64,000 nucleotides of DNA from Persicaria tinctoria (lineage: Eukaryota; Streptophyta; Magnoliopsida; Caryophyllales; Polygonaceae): positions 65,271,038-65,335,037 of the forward strand of contig JBANSL010000007.1 of assembly GCA_037127255.1 (NCBI GenBank). The letters are read 5' to 3'. The notes under the pieces were generated by a model that was given only the letters and a program-made list of their open reading frames with translations, was not told where the DNA came from and searched no databases. This document shows, piece after piece, positions 45,572-57,108 of the stretch (positions are counted from its first letter, which is position 1; each line of letters opens with the position of its first letter). The position numbers and the translations under genes are program-made.

Positions 45572-46020
45572 AGACTATTGGGTCTCGATGAAGGGTGCCA
45601 GCATCCCGTCGTGCTCGGTTAACAGAGCTGAGGCTACAACCTTGAGAGAGGGAATTCGTAAAGCATTCGAATTTAATATTCAGAATATCGAAATAGAAGG
45701 TGATAACCTTTGCAAAATCAATGCACTTAAAGGTATTTGGAAATGTCCTTGGGAAGTCGAAATTAAATGATCATTTTCGATTCCTTGATTGACCTCTGTC
45801 GGTTTCAGACAGTACACATTCGTCATGTGTTTAGGGAAATTAATAGTGTAGCGGACAGACTGACCATTTTAGGACATTCAACCACTATCACCAACCATAA
45901 CACGAACTGCAAGTTCTCATAAAAAAATATGCTCTATGATGGACCACGAATCTTTTATAGTCCTTCCGAATCTCTTTCTGTTTTCCAAAAAAAAAAAAAC
46001 AAACAAACAAACTAACTAAC
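45572..46020 (+). mobile_element. 5'-truncated LINE with RNase H remnant and poly(A)
   Basis: Flanked by a 20-bp duplication, 18 of 20 identical (45552-45571 with AACTAAATTGGGAGAGCTA; 46021-46040 with AACTAAATTAGGAGAGCTA). Coding remnant: RAEATTLREGIRKAFEFNI and IEGDNLCKINALKGIWK, then after a frameshift near 45770-45800 HIRHVFREINSVADRL, the C-terminal RNase H signature. An A-rich tail begins at about 45987. A clear target-primed insertion. Confidence 0.88.
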
Positions 46021-46188
46021 AAACTAAATTAGGAGAGCTATATCTACACCATCCCACTAATTACGAAACCCAGAGATCCATTCAAGTTTTAATTAACAAT
46101 CAATCCAGTAGCCTTATTTTTCTCTATTGAGGATACCATGAGAGCAGGCACGAATCCAGGAGTGGACGAGGCTTTGTTGCATCCCATC

Positions 46189-46916
46189 TAGACTTGTCAA
46201 AACACAATCTGATTAGGTCGACCCGAGCCTATCAATGCTCGGAAATTTTCCGACCCGAATCCGGAATTTTTTTCCGACCCAAACCAGAAAATCCAAAAAA
46301 AATTCGGGTAATTTGGGTTTTGACTCGATTGACCCGGTAATTTTGAGCCGATTTACCCAATTGATCTCTGACCCGATTGACCCAGTTGATTTATAATATA
46401 TATGATTATTTTTTTTATGGAGATTCCAATTCATTATATTTTATAATTACAATCACTTGATCTTTTATTTTGAAATCAACTTTTATATTTATTTGTATTG
46501 TGTAATACTCCGTCCGATTGATAGTATTTGATTTTTTATTTTTCAAAACATTTTTTAAGAAGATAAAAATTCTAAAAAAAATATTAAAACAATTTTATGT
46601 ATATTATTACATTTTATTAAAAATTACGAGAAATAATAAAAATCAAATATTTTAGATCAGATATAGTATATAATTACAAGCACTAGAACTTATGACCAAC
46701 GTTTTTAATTTTAGAAATTTAAAATTATCGCAAAACTATCAAATCATCATTTTTCTAATTTAAAAAAGAAAAAATTGACAAACCCGAAATCGACCCGAAA
46801 TCCGGTCAAACCCGGGTTCAAATTAACCCGGAATTCATTTTACCCGGGACCCGTTTTACCTGGACCCGAAGTGATCCGACCCGAGCCTGTCCCAAATGAG
46901 CCGTTTGACAGGTTTA
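46189..46916. mobile_element. hAT MITE, CGGGTC-rich family, older copy
   Basis: Left end TAGACTTGTCAAAACACAAT, right end inverted TAAACCTGTCAAACGGCTC. The possible 8-bp duplication is degraded (5 of 8). Its interior shares ATTACGAGAAATAATAAAA with the copy at 42733-43378. Confidence 0.75.
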
Positions 46917-47192
46917 AGTCCACCCCAATAATTTAGAACTTAGTTTTTTTTTTTGGTGGAAATAATTTAGAACTTAGTTGATTAGAAGTAAACTTGTATC
47001 ATAAAGACAGTGTAGTGCAGTTGGTTGATTCCCCTACCCCCATGAGTTTTGAAAATTTGTCTTTCGTTTTTTCTCTAGGTGTTTATATGTGTTAGATATG
47101 TGATATTAATAACTTTTTAAAAAAATTAATTAATTTTATATTTTATTTTTCTCTTTATTAGTTTTTTTCTAGGTGTGTATATATGTACATGT
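46917..47192. other. Unrecognised sequence
   Basis: AATAATTTAGAACTTAG occurs twice (46924-46940 and about 46961-46977) around a poly-T. Nothing else. Confidence 0.4.
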
Positions 47193-47998
47193 TGAAGAGT
47201 CTATAAGGCAATGAACAATACTCTAGGGGGGGTGAATAGAGTCAAAAAACAAAACCTTAAGCAACTTGTCAAGACATTGATATGACTATCAAACCTTGAC
47301 AAGGTAAAAATCAAGCGATATAAAATAAATGCAGATTAAATAGATGAACACACGAATTGTTAACGAGGTTCGGCACGAACTTGGCATACGTCCCCGCCTA
47401 GGGTTATCCAACCCGTAGGATTCAAACCACTTCTTATTTCACTTCCTTGAGTCTAGAACTTCCTAGAAGAACTATTCTTCTTCCATACGAAGCCTCACCA
47501 CTTCTATTCTAGCACTCAACCTTACAAGTAAAATAAAAGCTCTCACCACACATCGGAGTGTGTCTTAGATTGAGTATATGATACTCTTAGAGTAAAATGA
47601 ACGACGTGTACAATAAACGCTTGTGTTTCTCTCAAAATTAAAAAATGAAACAAACTAAATTTAGTGAGACTATGAGAGGAACTTCGAATGACGAATGCTT
47701 AAGTGGGCTTGATCACTTTGAATGTCAGTTTGTAGTCTTGTCGACTTCTCCTTGCACTCGTCTATATATAGTCGTTCTCCTTTGTGTTGATGGGAAGGAA
47801 GTCGTTTGAATTTTGAACTTCTCAAATCTTTTCTTTCCAAAACTGTCTTGCAATCTTCTACACGCTCCTAGAAGATATGATGGAGTCGAGATATCTTATT
47901 GCCCTTATATAGCTTCCCATCCTTTCCTGAAATACATCTCAAATATTCTTCCAAATAATATAAGGTAGAAGAAGGCATATATATACTACAATTAAGGC

Positions 47999-48335
47999 CT
48001 AATGTAGCGGTCATAAACCGCCACAATAGATAAAAAAAAACCGTCTCAAAACGTCTATTGTGACGGTTTTTACCCCACTTCTGTTGCTGGCGTTGCATTA
48101 GGTCTATTGTGGCGGTTTTATCATCTATTGTGGCAGTTTATTATGAAAACTCAAAACCACCACAATAGATAGATAAACCGCCACAACAGTTCTGTCTAAT
48201 GTGGCGATTATTTCAAACCTATTGTGGCGGTATTATGATCAAATGTGGCGGTTTTGTAATCTAATGTGGAGGTTTTGCGATCTAGTGTGGCAGTTAGTTG
48301 ATCTAATGTGGCGGTTTTTATTGACCTATTGTGAC
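47999..48335. repeat. Left subterminal array, TCTATTGTGGCGGTTT units
   Basis: About a dozen units in both orientations, some palindromic around GCCACAATAGA. Confidence 0.85.
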
Positions 48336-50270
48336 GGTTTTTTAATTCCAAAATTAAAAAAAAAAAAGTAGAATGTGCACCCAAGAAAAACATTATAATA
48401 TAATGTGGGCTCTCGTTGGATGGACAATAAAATCTGAATGAATCGATTTAAATTCATCACTTGAGGATTTCAATTCCATCGAAACAAAATCTTATATCCA
48501 TTATAATATAAATTTTCCGTCCCACTAATAGACATTTACACTACTTACAAACAAGAAAAACATTGAAACAATCCAGCTAAATTTGGCATCACTGACTATA
48601 GAATAGTTTGAAGCAATCACCTCACGAGCATGTTGTATGTGACCGTGGAAGGCTCGTGCTCCTAGAAGCAATCTAGCTGGTTGTGACGTAGAATCTTTTA
48701 GAGTATCAACGGTGCCTTATCTTTCAATATACTCATTGTTACCTTTGATCTGTGTAAAACGAGAGTAAGCCCACAATAAGTTGAAATCATAAATATCACC
48801 AACATATGTAGCAACTTTATCAGTACAGCTCACTTCAGAATGGCTGAGCACATAAGAAACTTTAATCTTTCAAAGATTGTAACCTACACAAATCAAGCCA
48901 CAATGAGTCTTTTGCTAGCACATGCGCGTGTAATCTGTACTATACATTTCACTTGCATAGCCCATCTGAGCGTATAAGGAATGAAAGGGAAACATTGAAT
49001 GTGTAATGGAAGAAGCTTCCATATGAAAACACACCTAAATTCTTGAGAAGACCACCTGTGTTCCATTATTGTGAGAAGTCATCTGCGTCAGTTATAAGGA
49101 TGGGGACACACCAACACTTCTTCGTCTTTGACTTCATCGGCATCGGATTTCACTAGTGCTTGGCCCCGCGGAATGCTATTCCTCTCTGGCTTTGATTTAA
49201 TAAGCGAAGTAGGCAGAGGGAAAAGGAGAGGGAACTACAACGCTGGTTCCCGGAATCATCAATGAGAGAAGCGAGAGAGGATGGCAGAAGACAGCAAGTG
49301 ATATCTAAGACTTAAGTTTAAGCGGCGCTGGTTTTCTGGAACAAAGAAGAGGAAGAAAGAGTGAAGATGAGGGGTGAGGTTAACCTCAGATCTGAAATTT
49401 GGCGAAACCTATCTAGCTCATCCTCTTTCCATTCCGCTTCCATGGCTGCAACTTCTCTCTCATTATCCTCCATTACCGAACCATGAAATCCAAAAAATGT
49501 ATGGTTAGCTAGTTAGATTGATCTTGTACTCCTTCAAACATGGCCCTCTCCCTCAAATCGCTGGCTAAAAAAAAAAGGGACACATAATGTAGCGTCTAAA
49601 AGTAGTTCAATATACATCAGTAAAGAATTTTACTAGAATATTCTCATTGGTGTAGAAAACAGTATGGAAATTTTGGATTTCAATACGGTTGAGACTTTTG
49701 TAGCCTTGGAATGCAGCTTGAGCAAATTTATCTAATAATTCTTATCTCAACCTGTAACCAAACAATAACCCAGCAAATAATTTCAGCATATTAATACAAG
49801 ATTTTTTTCAACATAGATATCAATATAAGGCATATATCTTATAAAGGTCAGAAATCAGCCACTCCTGGTTACTAAAAGGTGATAGAAACTCTAGAATTTA
49901 CCACAATTCATTATGTTTAGACACACTGACAAAGTTCAAAGGTCCCAATCAAACATTTGAAAGGCAAAGATAATTCACAAGATAATAGAATCACAAATCT
50001 AAATAAGCCTTATGTCAAGCTCCAGTAAATGAAAGGCCAGAGTCTGAGCTCTTCCAATGGTTTGACATTATGCCCCCCATTGCCTACAGTATATTAACAG
50101 CAAAAAATATCCAATTCATAATTAAATTTAGAGACAGTCAATTGTATAAATCAAGTGCATATAATATGTATAGAAACAGCAGTGCCAATGTTTTTTTTTT
50201 TGCTGTGTAGAAGTCAGAAAAAGGTGTATATATGTGCAACCAAATAGCACAGTAAAGGTTGTACCAGCAT
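48336..50270. other. Interior of the TIR transposon, unrecognised
   Basis: Mostly AT-rich. On the minus strand 49378-49480 there is an exon-like stretch (MEDNEREVAAMEAEWKEDEL); I do not know its source. Confidence 0.35.
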
Positions 50271-50715
50271 TTCACTAGGCTTTAGTGGAGCTGTAGGTGT
50301 GAGGGGTATAATAACTTCCTCATATCCTTTAAAATGCTTCCTTACAGTCCCTTGAGGATCGGAAGAGCAGAAGAAACTATTGATTGGGCCAAGTTCCTTA
50401 GAATAAAAATTTAGCTATGTAGCCATACCTGGGTACCATAACTGGAAATTCTTGGTTGTGCGTGTAAAAGGTCGTTTTATTAGACCTTAATACCAGCAAA
50501 CCATGATGAATTTCATCTACCAATTCCTTCCTATGCTGAAAAGAGAAGACATGTTTCATGTCAACAAATAGTAAAAAAGATATAGTTATAATGAGTTGGT
50601 AATAATAATATTTTAAAGATGTAGTTCTAATGAATTGCATCTACCAATTAACACTCGTACAGTTTCAAAGGAACTATCCTCAACAAAATCCAGCTGATCA
50701 CTGGCTATCTACAAA
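50271..50715 (-). pseudogene. Captured exons of an ASCC3/DExH14-type (BRR2-like) RNA helicase
   Basis: Three exon-like segments on the minus strand in gene order: 50715-50645 (QLDFVEDSSFETVRVLIG), 50537-50437 (HRKELVDEIHHGLLVLRSN, after the acceptor TTTTCAG and before a GTATGG donor), 50395-50271 (DPQGTVRKHFKGYEEVIIPL then TAPLKPSEML, before a GTACAAC donor). These agree with the region just N-terminal to the first DExH helicase core of plant ASCC3 homologues, which act in ribosome-associated quality control. The whole helicase core is missing. Exon and intron structure is kept, so genomic DNA, not cDNA, was captured. Confidence 0.65.
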
Positions 50716-51062
50716 GAATAAGCATTAATAATTCTCAATCTCAAAAGAACTATCCCCAACAAAATCCAGCAGATCACACAGGCTATTAGTTTATTTTTAC
50801 ACACGTCTTTTTTTAGGAGGTCGACAGCCATTGTGCGGCATGGGGGTTACATCCCGTACAAAACTTATCAGTATGCCACTTCTACGAATAGCTCGTAATG
50901 CTGCATCCCTTCCGAGACCGGGACCTTTGATCATGACGTCATGACGTTTGCTCGTTGCATACCTTGATCTACTACTTTACGAATAGCGTTTCTTTCTGCG
51001 GCTCTTGTACAGTTTCAAAGGAACTATACCCAACAAAATCCAGCAGATCACTGGCTATCTAT
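50656..51062 (-). repeat. Three copies of a helicase exon segment around the rps11 fragment
   Basis: Copies of AACAAAATCCAGC(A/T)GATCAC with neighbouring AAAGGAACTAT lie at about 50661-50714, 50739-50785 and 51009-51062. The rps11 fragment lies between the second and third. Confidence 0.85.
50797..51010 (-). pseudogene. rps11: Plastid-derived rps11 3' end (NUPT)
   Basis: The minus strand reads the C-terminal half of plastid ribosomal protein S11: [36 protein letters not shown] and [18 protein letters not shown] with the stop at 50797-50799. An extra 8 bp (a second copy of ACGTCATG, near 50935) breaks the frame before the PGLGRD segment. Only about 70 codons of some 138 are present, with no plastid neighbours (rpoA, rpl36), so this is an organelle DNA insertion into the nuclear transposon and not a gene. 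Confidence 0.9.
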
Positions 51063-51523
51063 GGGTCTGCAATATATTTTAACTCTTACTACAAAGTAAA
51101 AACCCAAGGGTCTCTATCTTCGGTATGAATGCTTGAGAATTTGAGTTACATTTCAACCTTGACCATGGAATTGATAGTCAAGGATCTCTCTATCTTATTG
51201 AGCCCAATCTGTCGATGAGTCATGTGAAACAAAACTAGCAATAACAAAACTTGCAGTTCATGGAGTATAATAAAAAATACTAACCAATCTAGAGGAAAGA
51301 TGCAAGCAATATAAATTTTTTTTTTCAGCTGTTGCAGCTAACTCAATCAAAGAGGAGCATATTTTAATTTAAAAATAAGCCTAAAATCACACAGAAGAAA
51401 CATAAACATGTGAACAATGGATACCCGGAATGCATCTTTGTTTGTCCAAATGGAAACAAACACATATGTGATGACAATCCATGTACTGTAATATAATTAA
51501 TTAATAATTACTTGAAAACTCAC

Positions 51524-52590
51524 CAAGTGACTCCAAAAGAAATTCAAGAGGCTTGCCTTTTTCGGATTTGATAGTGGGACGAATCTTCCTTGTCATAATC
51601 AGAGCTTAGGGTAGTTTTTTTAGCACTATCCACGCCTCATAAGCTAACTCACTCCATTTCTGCTACGACTTTAAACATCTGCAAAAATAAAAAATAAAAA
51701 ATGCTCAACTATTTCCAGGTGACAGGCGTGTGCACACCTACAACTAGAGACTAGAGCAATGCAAAATTACTACCCACCAAGAATGCCCATCTACTCGTGT
51801 CTTAATGGGTTGTGAATTGTGATTAGAGTTTGTTGACAATAGAATCCCAAAAAAAAAATACTAGTATGAAGCAGTCATTTCTGAAGCACAAGCATCAAAT
51901 CTTAGTCTGGAAGAAGCTTCATATATCAGTACAGAACCAATGGCAATTGATTACAGTTTGAAGGGGGAAACAGAAACGAGCAAATCAAAGAGGCTAAAGA
52001 TGATGCGGGGAAAATGGGGGCTGGAACTGCTCAAATCATTGAAATCAAATCAACCACAAAAAACAACGTGACTTAACAAAAGAGGGGGGGACATGCAATT
52101 AGCAAGCAGTAAACAACGACCACAGAGAGATCCAATTGTAACCTTGGGCGAATGAAATTGTGAATTGAGGATCGTTGAAATTGAGATGAGAATTGGGATC
52201 TGACTCCGTCTTTCTCAAGCCAGGGTTAAGGTTGGCAAGTCCAAATCCAAGAAGCTTAGAGAGTTAGGGTTTCTTGTACTGGAATCAAATCTAATGTTGA
52301 CTCCAAGGAGGAATACACCTCAAAAAGAAATTGTAGATTGAGAGAGGAATCAACCTGAAGCCAGTGCAACAACATATAAGTTTGAGCCAAAATTTTCTGA
52401 GTTGAAATTTCTCTTGGCTTCGGTTTGAAGAAGCTTGAGCCGCGAGCAGATCTACCTTCGAGTGTTCTTTCCTGCTTGCTACAATTTTCTTCCTTGCCGC
52501 TTGCTTTCCTTTTCCAAATGAAGACGACCTCCATCTCCCTCTGAAAATTGGTTCTCCGTTTGCATCTAGGGTACTTCATCTGGTTTCCGT
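51524..52590 (-). pseudogene. Leader and first coding exon of a captured gene
   Basis: On the minus strand a leader-like segment (52590 to about 52141) ends at CCCAAG followed by GTTACAATTGG. A second segment starts after TTTTTGCAG (about 51681) and carries an ATG at 51597 with MTRKIRPTIKSEKGKPLEFL, ending near a GTGAG donor at about 51527. It lies upstream of the helicase exons in the same orientation, so both may come from the same parent gene; this was not verified. Confidence 0.4.
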
Positions 52591-52629
52591 TTCTCTCTTT
52601 TTCCCATTTGGTAAAGCTCTTTATCTCTC

Positions 52630-52845
52630 AAAAAATGTTGTATAAAAACCGCTTCATTAGGGGTTAATAAAAGTACTGTTCCAAAACCGCTTCAATAGCT
52701 TAAAAGCCGCCATGAACTTTGCACCAAGAAAAAAAAAAAAAAAGTAAACCATGAACAAAACCGCCGCAATAGACTAAATCGCTACACAAACCGTTTCGAT
52801 AGATCAACCGTTGCAATAAAGTGCCACAATAGACCTTAATTGTAA
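52630..52845. repeat. Right subterminal array of the TIR transposon
   Basis: Diverged units such as AAACCGCTTCAATAG, AAACCGCCGCAATAG and GTGCCACAATAGACC, inverted relative to the left array. Confidence 0.8.
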
Positions 52846-52904
52846 TAGTATGTGTTTGGGTATAGCCGATCCAAATTGATTTCCTTATGGCCCAATGCAA
52901 GGGC

Positions 52905-53254
52905 TAGAGCTGGCAAAACCCAACCCGAACCCGAAAACCCGACCCGGTCGACTCGAAATCGATTATTCTGAACACCGATACAACCCCTCCATTTTGGACC
53001 CGAAATCCGAATGAACCGAACCCGATTAACCTGAAACCCATTAAGACCCGAACCCGTTATAACCGAAATCCGAAATAACTCGAAGTTTAAGCTACAATCT
53101 ATTAAAAAAATTTAAATGAATATTGAAATAATGAAAACCCGAGACAACCGAAACCTGAATAACCGAAACCCGAACCCGACCCAACCGAATGACCAAATTA
53201 TTAGACATTACCCGAAACCCGACTAACCGAACCCAAACCCGACTGCCACCTCTA
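52905..53254. mobile_element. hAT MITE, ACCCGA-rich family
   Basis: Termini TAGAGCTGGCAAAACCC and, inverted, TAGAGGTGGCAGTCGGG. A perfect 8-bp duplication GCAAGGGC flanks it (52897-52904, 53255-53262). The whole element consists of ACCCGA/AACCGA-type words. A second copy begins at 63637. Confidence 0.93.
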
Positions 53255-53471
53255 GCAAGGGCCCATGAGTAATCATGGCCCAAGAGTTTGACCTTGAATC
53301 AATCCCTGCACTTAAACAAGTCAACACATAATAGAAATCCAATATAAGATCAAACATTTTAGACCTGGTTTTAGGACCTTGAAACTAGACTTTCTGTTTT
53401 GTCTTTCATCACCCCTAAAATCAACCTACAAGTTAGTATCTCAAGGTCTTACAATCAAGGTAGAGTCTTCA

Positions 53472-55803
53472 ATCTTCCCCGTGATGGAAGACAAAACTTG
53501 TTTCAAAGGACATAATCGAATACCAGCAGCTAAAACATATATTATATAATAATGCAGATAAAATGTTTGGATCATAGTTATAAAACCAGCAAAATGACCA
53601 CCAAACAGTACCAAATCGAAACATTCTCCCCCTTTTTGTCTTCAAACCATCAACCACAAACATCAAAAAGTTTTCAAAGGATGACCAACAGATCAGCAAA
53701 AACGATAGAGAGATTTTAATAATTCGGGAGAGGGGATGAGAGGTTTCAAGGCCTTGAGGAGGATGCCCCCTCTTCAAACTTATTCTTCTTCTTGTACGTC
53801 TTGGTCCCTTTTGCAAATGATGGCCTAGGTTCCTTAGCAGCCCATGATGACCAAGGAGCTTCAAGAGTTGCAGTGTCTTCAGTAGGTGTGATGCCTAGTC
53901 CTTCCTTACGCCATTCTTCGATGGTAAGATATTGCTTGTTGGGCGGAAGGTACTTCATTCTAACCGAGTCCCTACACTTATTCTACCACCTCTCCATTGT
54001 TTTCTTAGTGATCTTGTTTCTATCCATCTCTATAAGCTGCCCTTGTCGTTTGACGTCCCTTGTGCATGGGGACAGAGAATCGAACTTTTCTTCACTTGGC
54101 TCTCGCAGTTCAGAATTACATTCCTGGTCTTCTCTCGGACATGATCAAACACCTCTGAGTCAGTGGCATGATGGATCCTGCAGTCGTGTATGAGCATCAT
54201 CCGATCAATCTTGCAGTCCATGATAGAGAGCAGATCATGTGTGTTGTCCTAGCGACACAGAATGTCAGACCACATCCTGCTAATGTCGAACCTAACATCT
54301 TGATGCCTGGTCCTTCCTCACGCCATTCTTCGAAGGTAGGATATTGCTTGTTGGGCGGAAGGTACTTCATTCTAACCAAGTCTCTACACTTATTCTGCCA
54401 CCTCTCCATTGTTTTCTTAGTGATCTTGTTTCTCTCCATCTCTACAAGTTGCCTTTGCCGTTCGACGTCCCTTGTGCGTGGGATCGACAGAGAATCGAAC
54501 TCTTCTCCACTTGGCTCTCGCAGTTCAGAATTACATTCCCGGTCTTCTCTCGGACATGATCAAACACCTCTGGGTCTAGTGGCATGATGGATCCTGTAGC
54601 CGTGTATGAGCATCATCTGATCACTCTTGCAGTCCATAATAGAGAGCAGATCATGTGTGTTGTCCTGGCGACACACAATGTCGGACCACATCCTGCTCAT
54701 GTCGAACCTAAGATCATGAATGTCTGTTTCCAAAGCCACCAACCTTTCTTCATCAATACTGGGTGAAGCAGTTTCCTTTCCCTTTGAATCTCTTTTCAAC
54801 ACCCATTGCCCTCTCAGATTTTTGACATTCCCTAACCTTTCTAGACAACTTTGATCAATGATGCCGTTGTAGGTTTGCTTCTCCTCTGTTGATATGTCAA
54901 CATCAAAGAACTCAAAGATTTTGGGTAAGAGGTTAGCATAGGGTAGGGGTATAGGACAAGAGAAATTGGAGACTTGGACCATGTAATTGAGAATGAGTCC
55001 GGGTAGGTTGGGCTCGTATCCGCTCATGACCACATATAAGATCTCGAGTAGGCTTTCGGTCACAGGTTCTCTGGAGATGATTCGGGGAAAGATGTAGCGA
55101 GCCAAGATGGTGCATATGAGTTTGGCTTGAAGATTGAACACAGTGTGGGTAGGCTTATAGGATGAGGGAGACTTAAGGTTTTGAGGTTTGAGGAAAAATT
55201 CCTCCCCAACACGTTGATGCACTCCAATCTGTCAGGGGAATCTTTTGTGGGGATATCGCTAGGAAGAACAAAAATAAAAGAAATGTTGTTGGGATTGAGA
55301 CGGATTTGGGTATTTTTGACATTGGAGACGAGGCTTATGGTTCCATTGACACGATGCACAGTGAGGTTGGCATAAAACAGACGAGTGAGGCGAGGGTAGG
55401 CAAAGTTTCCAGGGTTGAGAATGGACCAGAGGCAGGTCGATTTGAGGAGAGAGATGCATGGCAATGGCATAGAATGGAGAAGGGGGATGTCGAAACCATC
55501 ACAGAAGCAAAGCCTACGGTTGCCAAAGCCATGTTTCCAGGACTCGACCACCTCTATAGAAGAAAACCAGAGGTCAGGGATGCCAGTATTTACCTGTAAG
55601 GGGTGTGTCGGAGTAGATTTGGCCTGGGGATGCTTCTATGATTTTCTAACCAGAGGAGTCGGGGAAAGAGAGTGCTCGCTTGAATCATCACTATAAATCT
55701 CTGGTTCTTCCATCACATGCTTTCCTTTATTCAGAACCATCTTGAAGCGCTTAGCAGAAGAAGTGGAGGCTGGAGATTCAGAGTTAGGACATTTGGAAGC
55801 CAT
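53472..55803 (-). pseudogene. env-like region of the copia element, broken
   Basis: Starts at an ATG at 55803 (MASKCPNSESPASTSSAKRF) and runs to about 53540. Part one (55803 to about 55205) and part two (55222-54560) are in different frames, and there is at least one stop near 55635. Part two has LARYIFPRII, LPGLILNYMV and PLPYANLLPKIFEFFDVDIS, the pattern of the plant retrotransposon region 3' of pol in SIRE-type elements (also called putative plant transposon protein domain). Its role is unknown; there is no clear signal peptide. The 3' part is duplicated in tandem. Confidence 0.65.
53891..54713 (-). repeat. Tandem duplication of about 412 bp in the env-like region
   Basis: 53891-54302 and 54303-54713 are close copies (offset 412), for example GCTTGTTGGGCGGAAGGTAC in both. 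Several substitutions show it is not very recent. Confidence 0.92.
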
Positions 55804-56329
55804 GGCAAGTGTTTGAGGAGGAAGAGGGGTTTTGAAATCAGAGAGAATCCACAGTAGAGGGAGCGAGAGAGAGTGAAAAGGTGAACTGATTTGACACGGG
55901 GGAGGAGAGGGTTAATATAGATGACTATTGGAACGGAATCGTCTCCCCCCCACCCCACCCACCCCCCACCCCCAAAATTTTAAAAGTACATATTCAATTA
56001 ATCCATTCACTAGTTTTAATAAATGAAAGAGATAAAATCATTTAGATTTCCCAAAACCGAGAAGCACACAATTTTAATAGAATAGGAAAATCGGATCAAA
56101 GTTAAAAATAGATAGAGTAAAGAATAATTTTAATACCAGATTTTTTAAAAAGGTATTAAAATATTCTGTCACATACCTAAAAAGATATTAACAGAATTTT
56201 GATCCATTATAATATTATTCAATGTTGTTTATATCAAGACCTTATGATTTCAAGGCCTTGAAATATGAGTCAAATTTTACAATTCATAAGGGAGTGGTTA
56301 CTCCCCCTATGAGAGTGCTTAGTGAAATA
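55804..56329. other. Spacer between env-like region and RNase H
   Basis: AT-rich; holds a CACCCCACCC-rich run at 55948-55972. On the minus strand CTCATAGGGGGAGT (about 56299-56312) is a purine tract, possibly a second plus-strand primer. Confidence 0.45.
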
Positions 56330-56710
56330 TCATACCAAGTTCCAATCTAATAAAATTGAAACGGTCTTTAGGCAGAGGTTTAGTGAAAATATCAGCCAAT
56401 CGTAACTCAGTAGATATAAAAGATATTGATACATCTGTACATCACCTTTCTCCACATGATCTCTACTTAAGCGATGTCTCGCATCAATGTGCTTAATTCT
56501 CGAGGGCTGCACATGGCTTTTAGTAATTGAAATAGCACTGGTATTGTCACATTTGATAGGAATACCTTTTAGATCAATGCCTAGGTATCGGAGTTGCTGA
56601 GCTATCCATATAATTTGTGAGCAACAAGCACTTGCTGCTATGTATTCGGCTTCAGCAGTGGATAATGCAACTGAGTTTTGTTTCTTCGAGTGCCAACTGA
56701 TCAAGGATAA
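56330..56710 (-). pseudogene. RNase H of the copia element
   Basis: Read on the minus strand: ISWHSKKQNSVALSTAEAEY, the classic copia RNase H start, then CDNTSAISITKSHVQPSRIK and IDARHRLSRDHVEKGDV (intact relatives have HIDIRHHFIRDHV). Catalytic acidic positions in TAEAEY and CDN are kept. Upstream, the link to RT (57108-56705) has several stops. Confidence 0.85.
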
Positions 56711-57108
56711 CCCTAGGAGTTGGCAACACCCTGAAGTGTTTTCCTGTCCACCTTGTATCCTGCAAAATGCATCTGAATAGCCAGTGAGATGGAAATTACT
56801 CTGCTTAGGATACTATATACCAAGGTCTTGATTTCCATTCAAGTATCTGAAAATTCTCTGCACGACAATGAGATGAGACTCTTTAGGATCGGCTTGGAGC
56901 CGAGCACACATATACACACTAAACATGATGTCAGGTCTACTAGCAGTAAGGTAGAGGAGTGAACCAATCATACCTCAATACTCATTTTGGTTCACATTCT
57001 TACCATTCTTGTCTTGATCAAGAGACAGTGTAGAGCTCATAGGTTTTTTTTTGCTATTTTGGATTGATCCATCTTGTATTTCTTGAGCAAGTCCCTAGTA
57101 TACTTCCT

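Larger units (their letters stand above)
47984..52850. mobile_element. TIR transposon (CACTA-like) with captured gene pieces
   Basis: Left end TACTACAATTAAGG, right end inverted TACTATTACAATTAAGG. Both subterminal regions (47999-48335, 52630-52845) are made of TCTATTGTGGCGGTTT-type units, facing each other. No transposase. The interior carries helicase exons, a plastid rps11 fragment and other exon-like pieces on the minus strand. A target duplication could not be confirmed, so the superfamily is uncertain. Confidence 0.65.
47193..53471 (-). repeat. 3' LTR of the copia element, split by two insertions
   Basis: Plus strand begins TGAAGAGTCTA (47193) and ends TAGAGTCTTCA (53471), an inverted pair of 11 bp with one mismatch. 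The purine tract (CATCACGGGGAAGA on the minus strand) lies just outside 53471. Without the TIR element and the MITE the LTR is about 1.06 kb, a normal size for this group. TAGGGGGGGTGAATAGAG at 47233 and CGAGGTTCGGCACGAAC at 47363 are phrases common in copia LTRs. Confidence 0.75.

Noticed and set aside
50797..51010. Functional ribosomal protein S11 gene
   Set aside because: Only the C-terminal half remains, with an 8-bp duplication breaking the frame, inside a transposon.
55948..55972. Telomere-like or G-quadruplex repeat
   Set aside because: Only an irregular CACCCC-rich run; the unit is not the plant telomere repeat.
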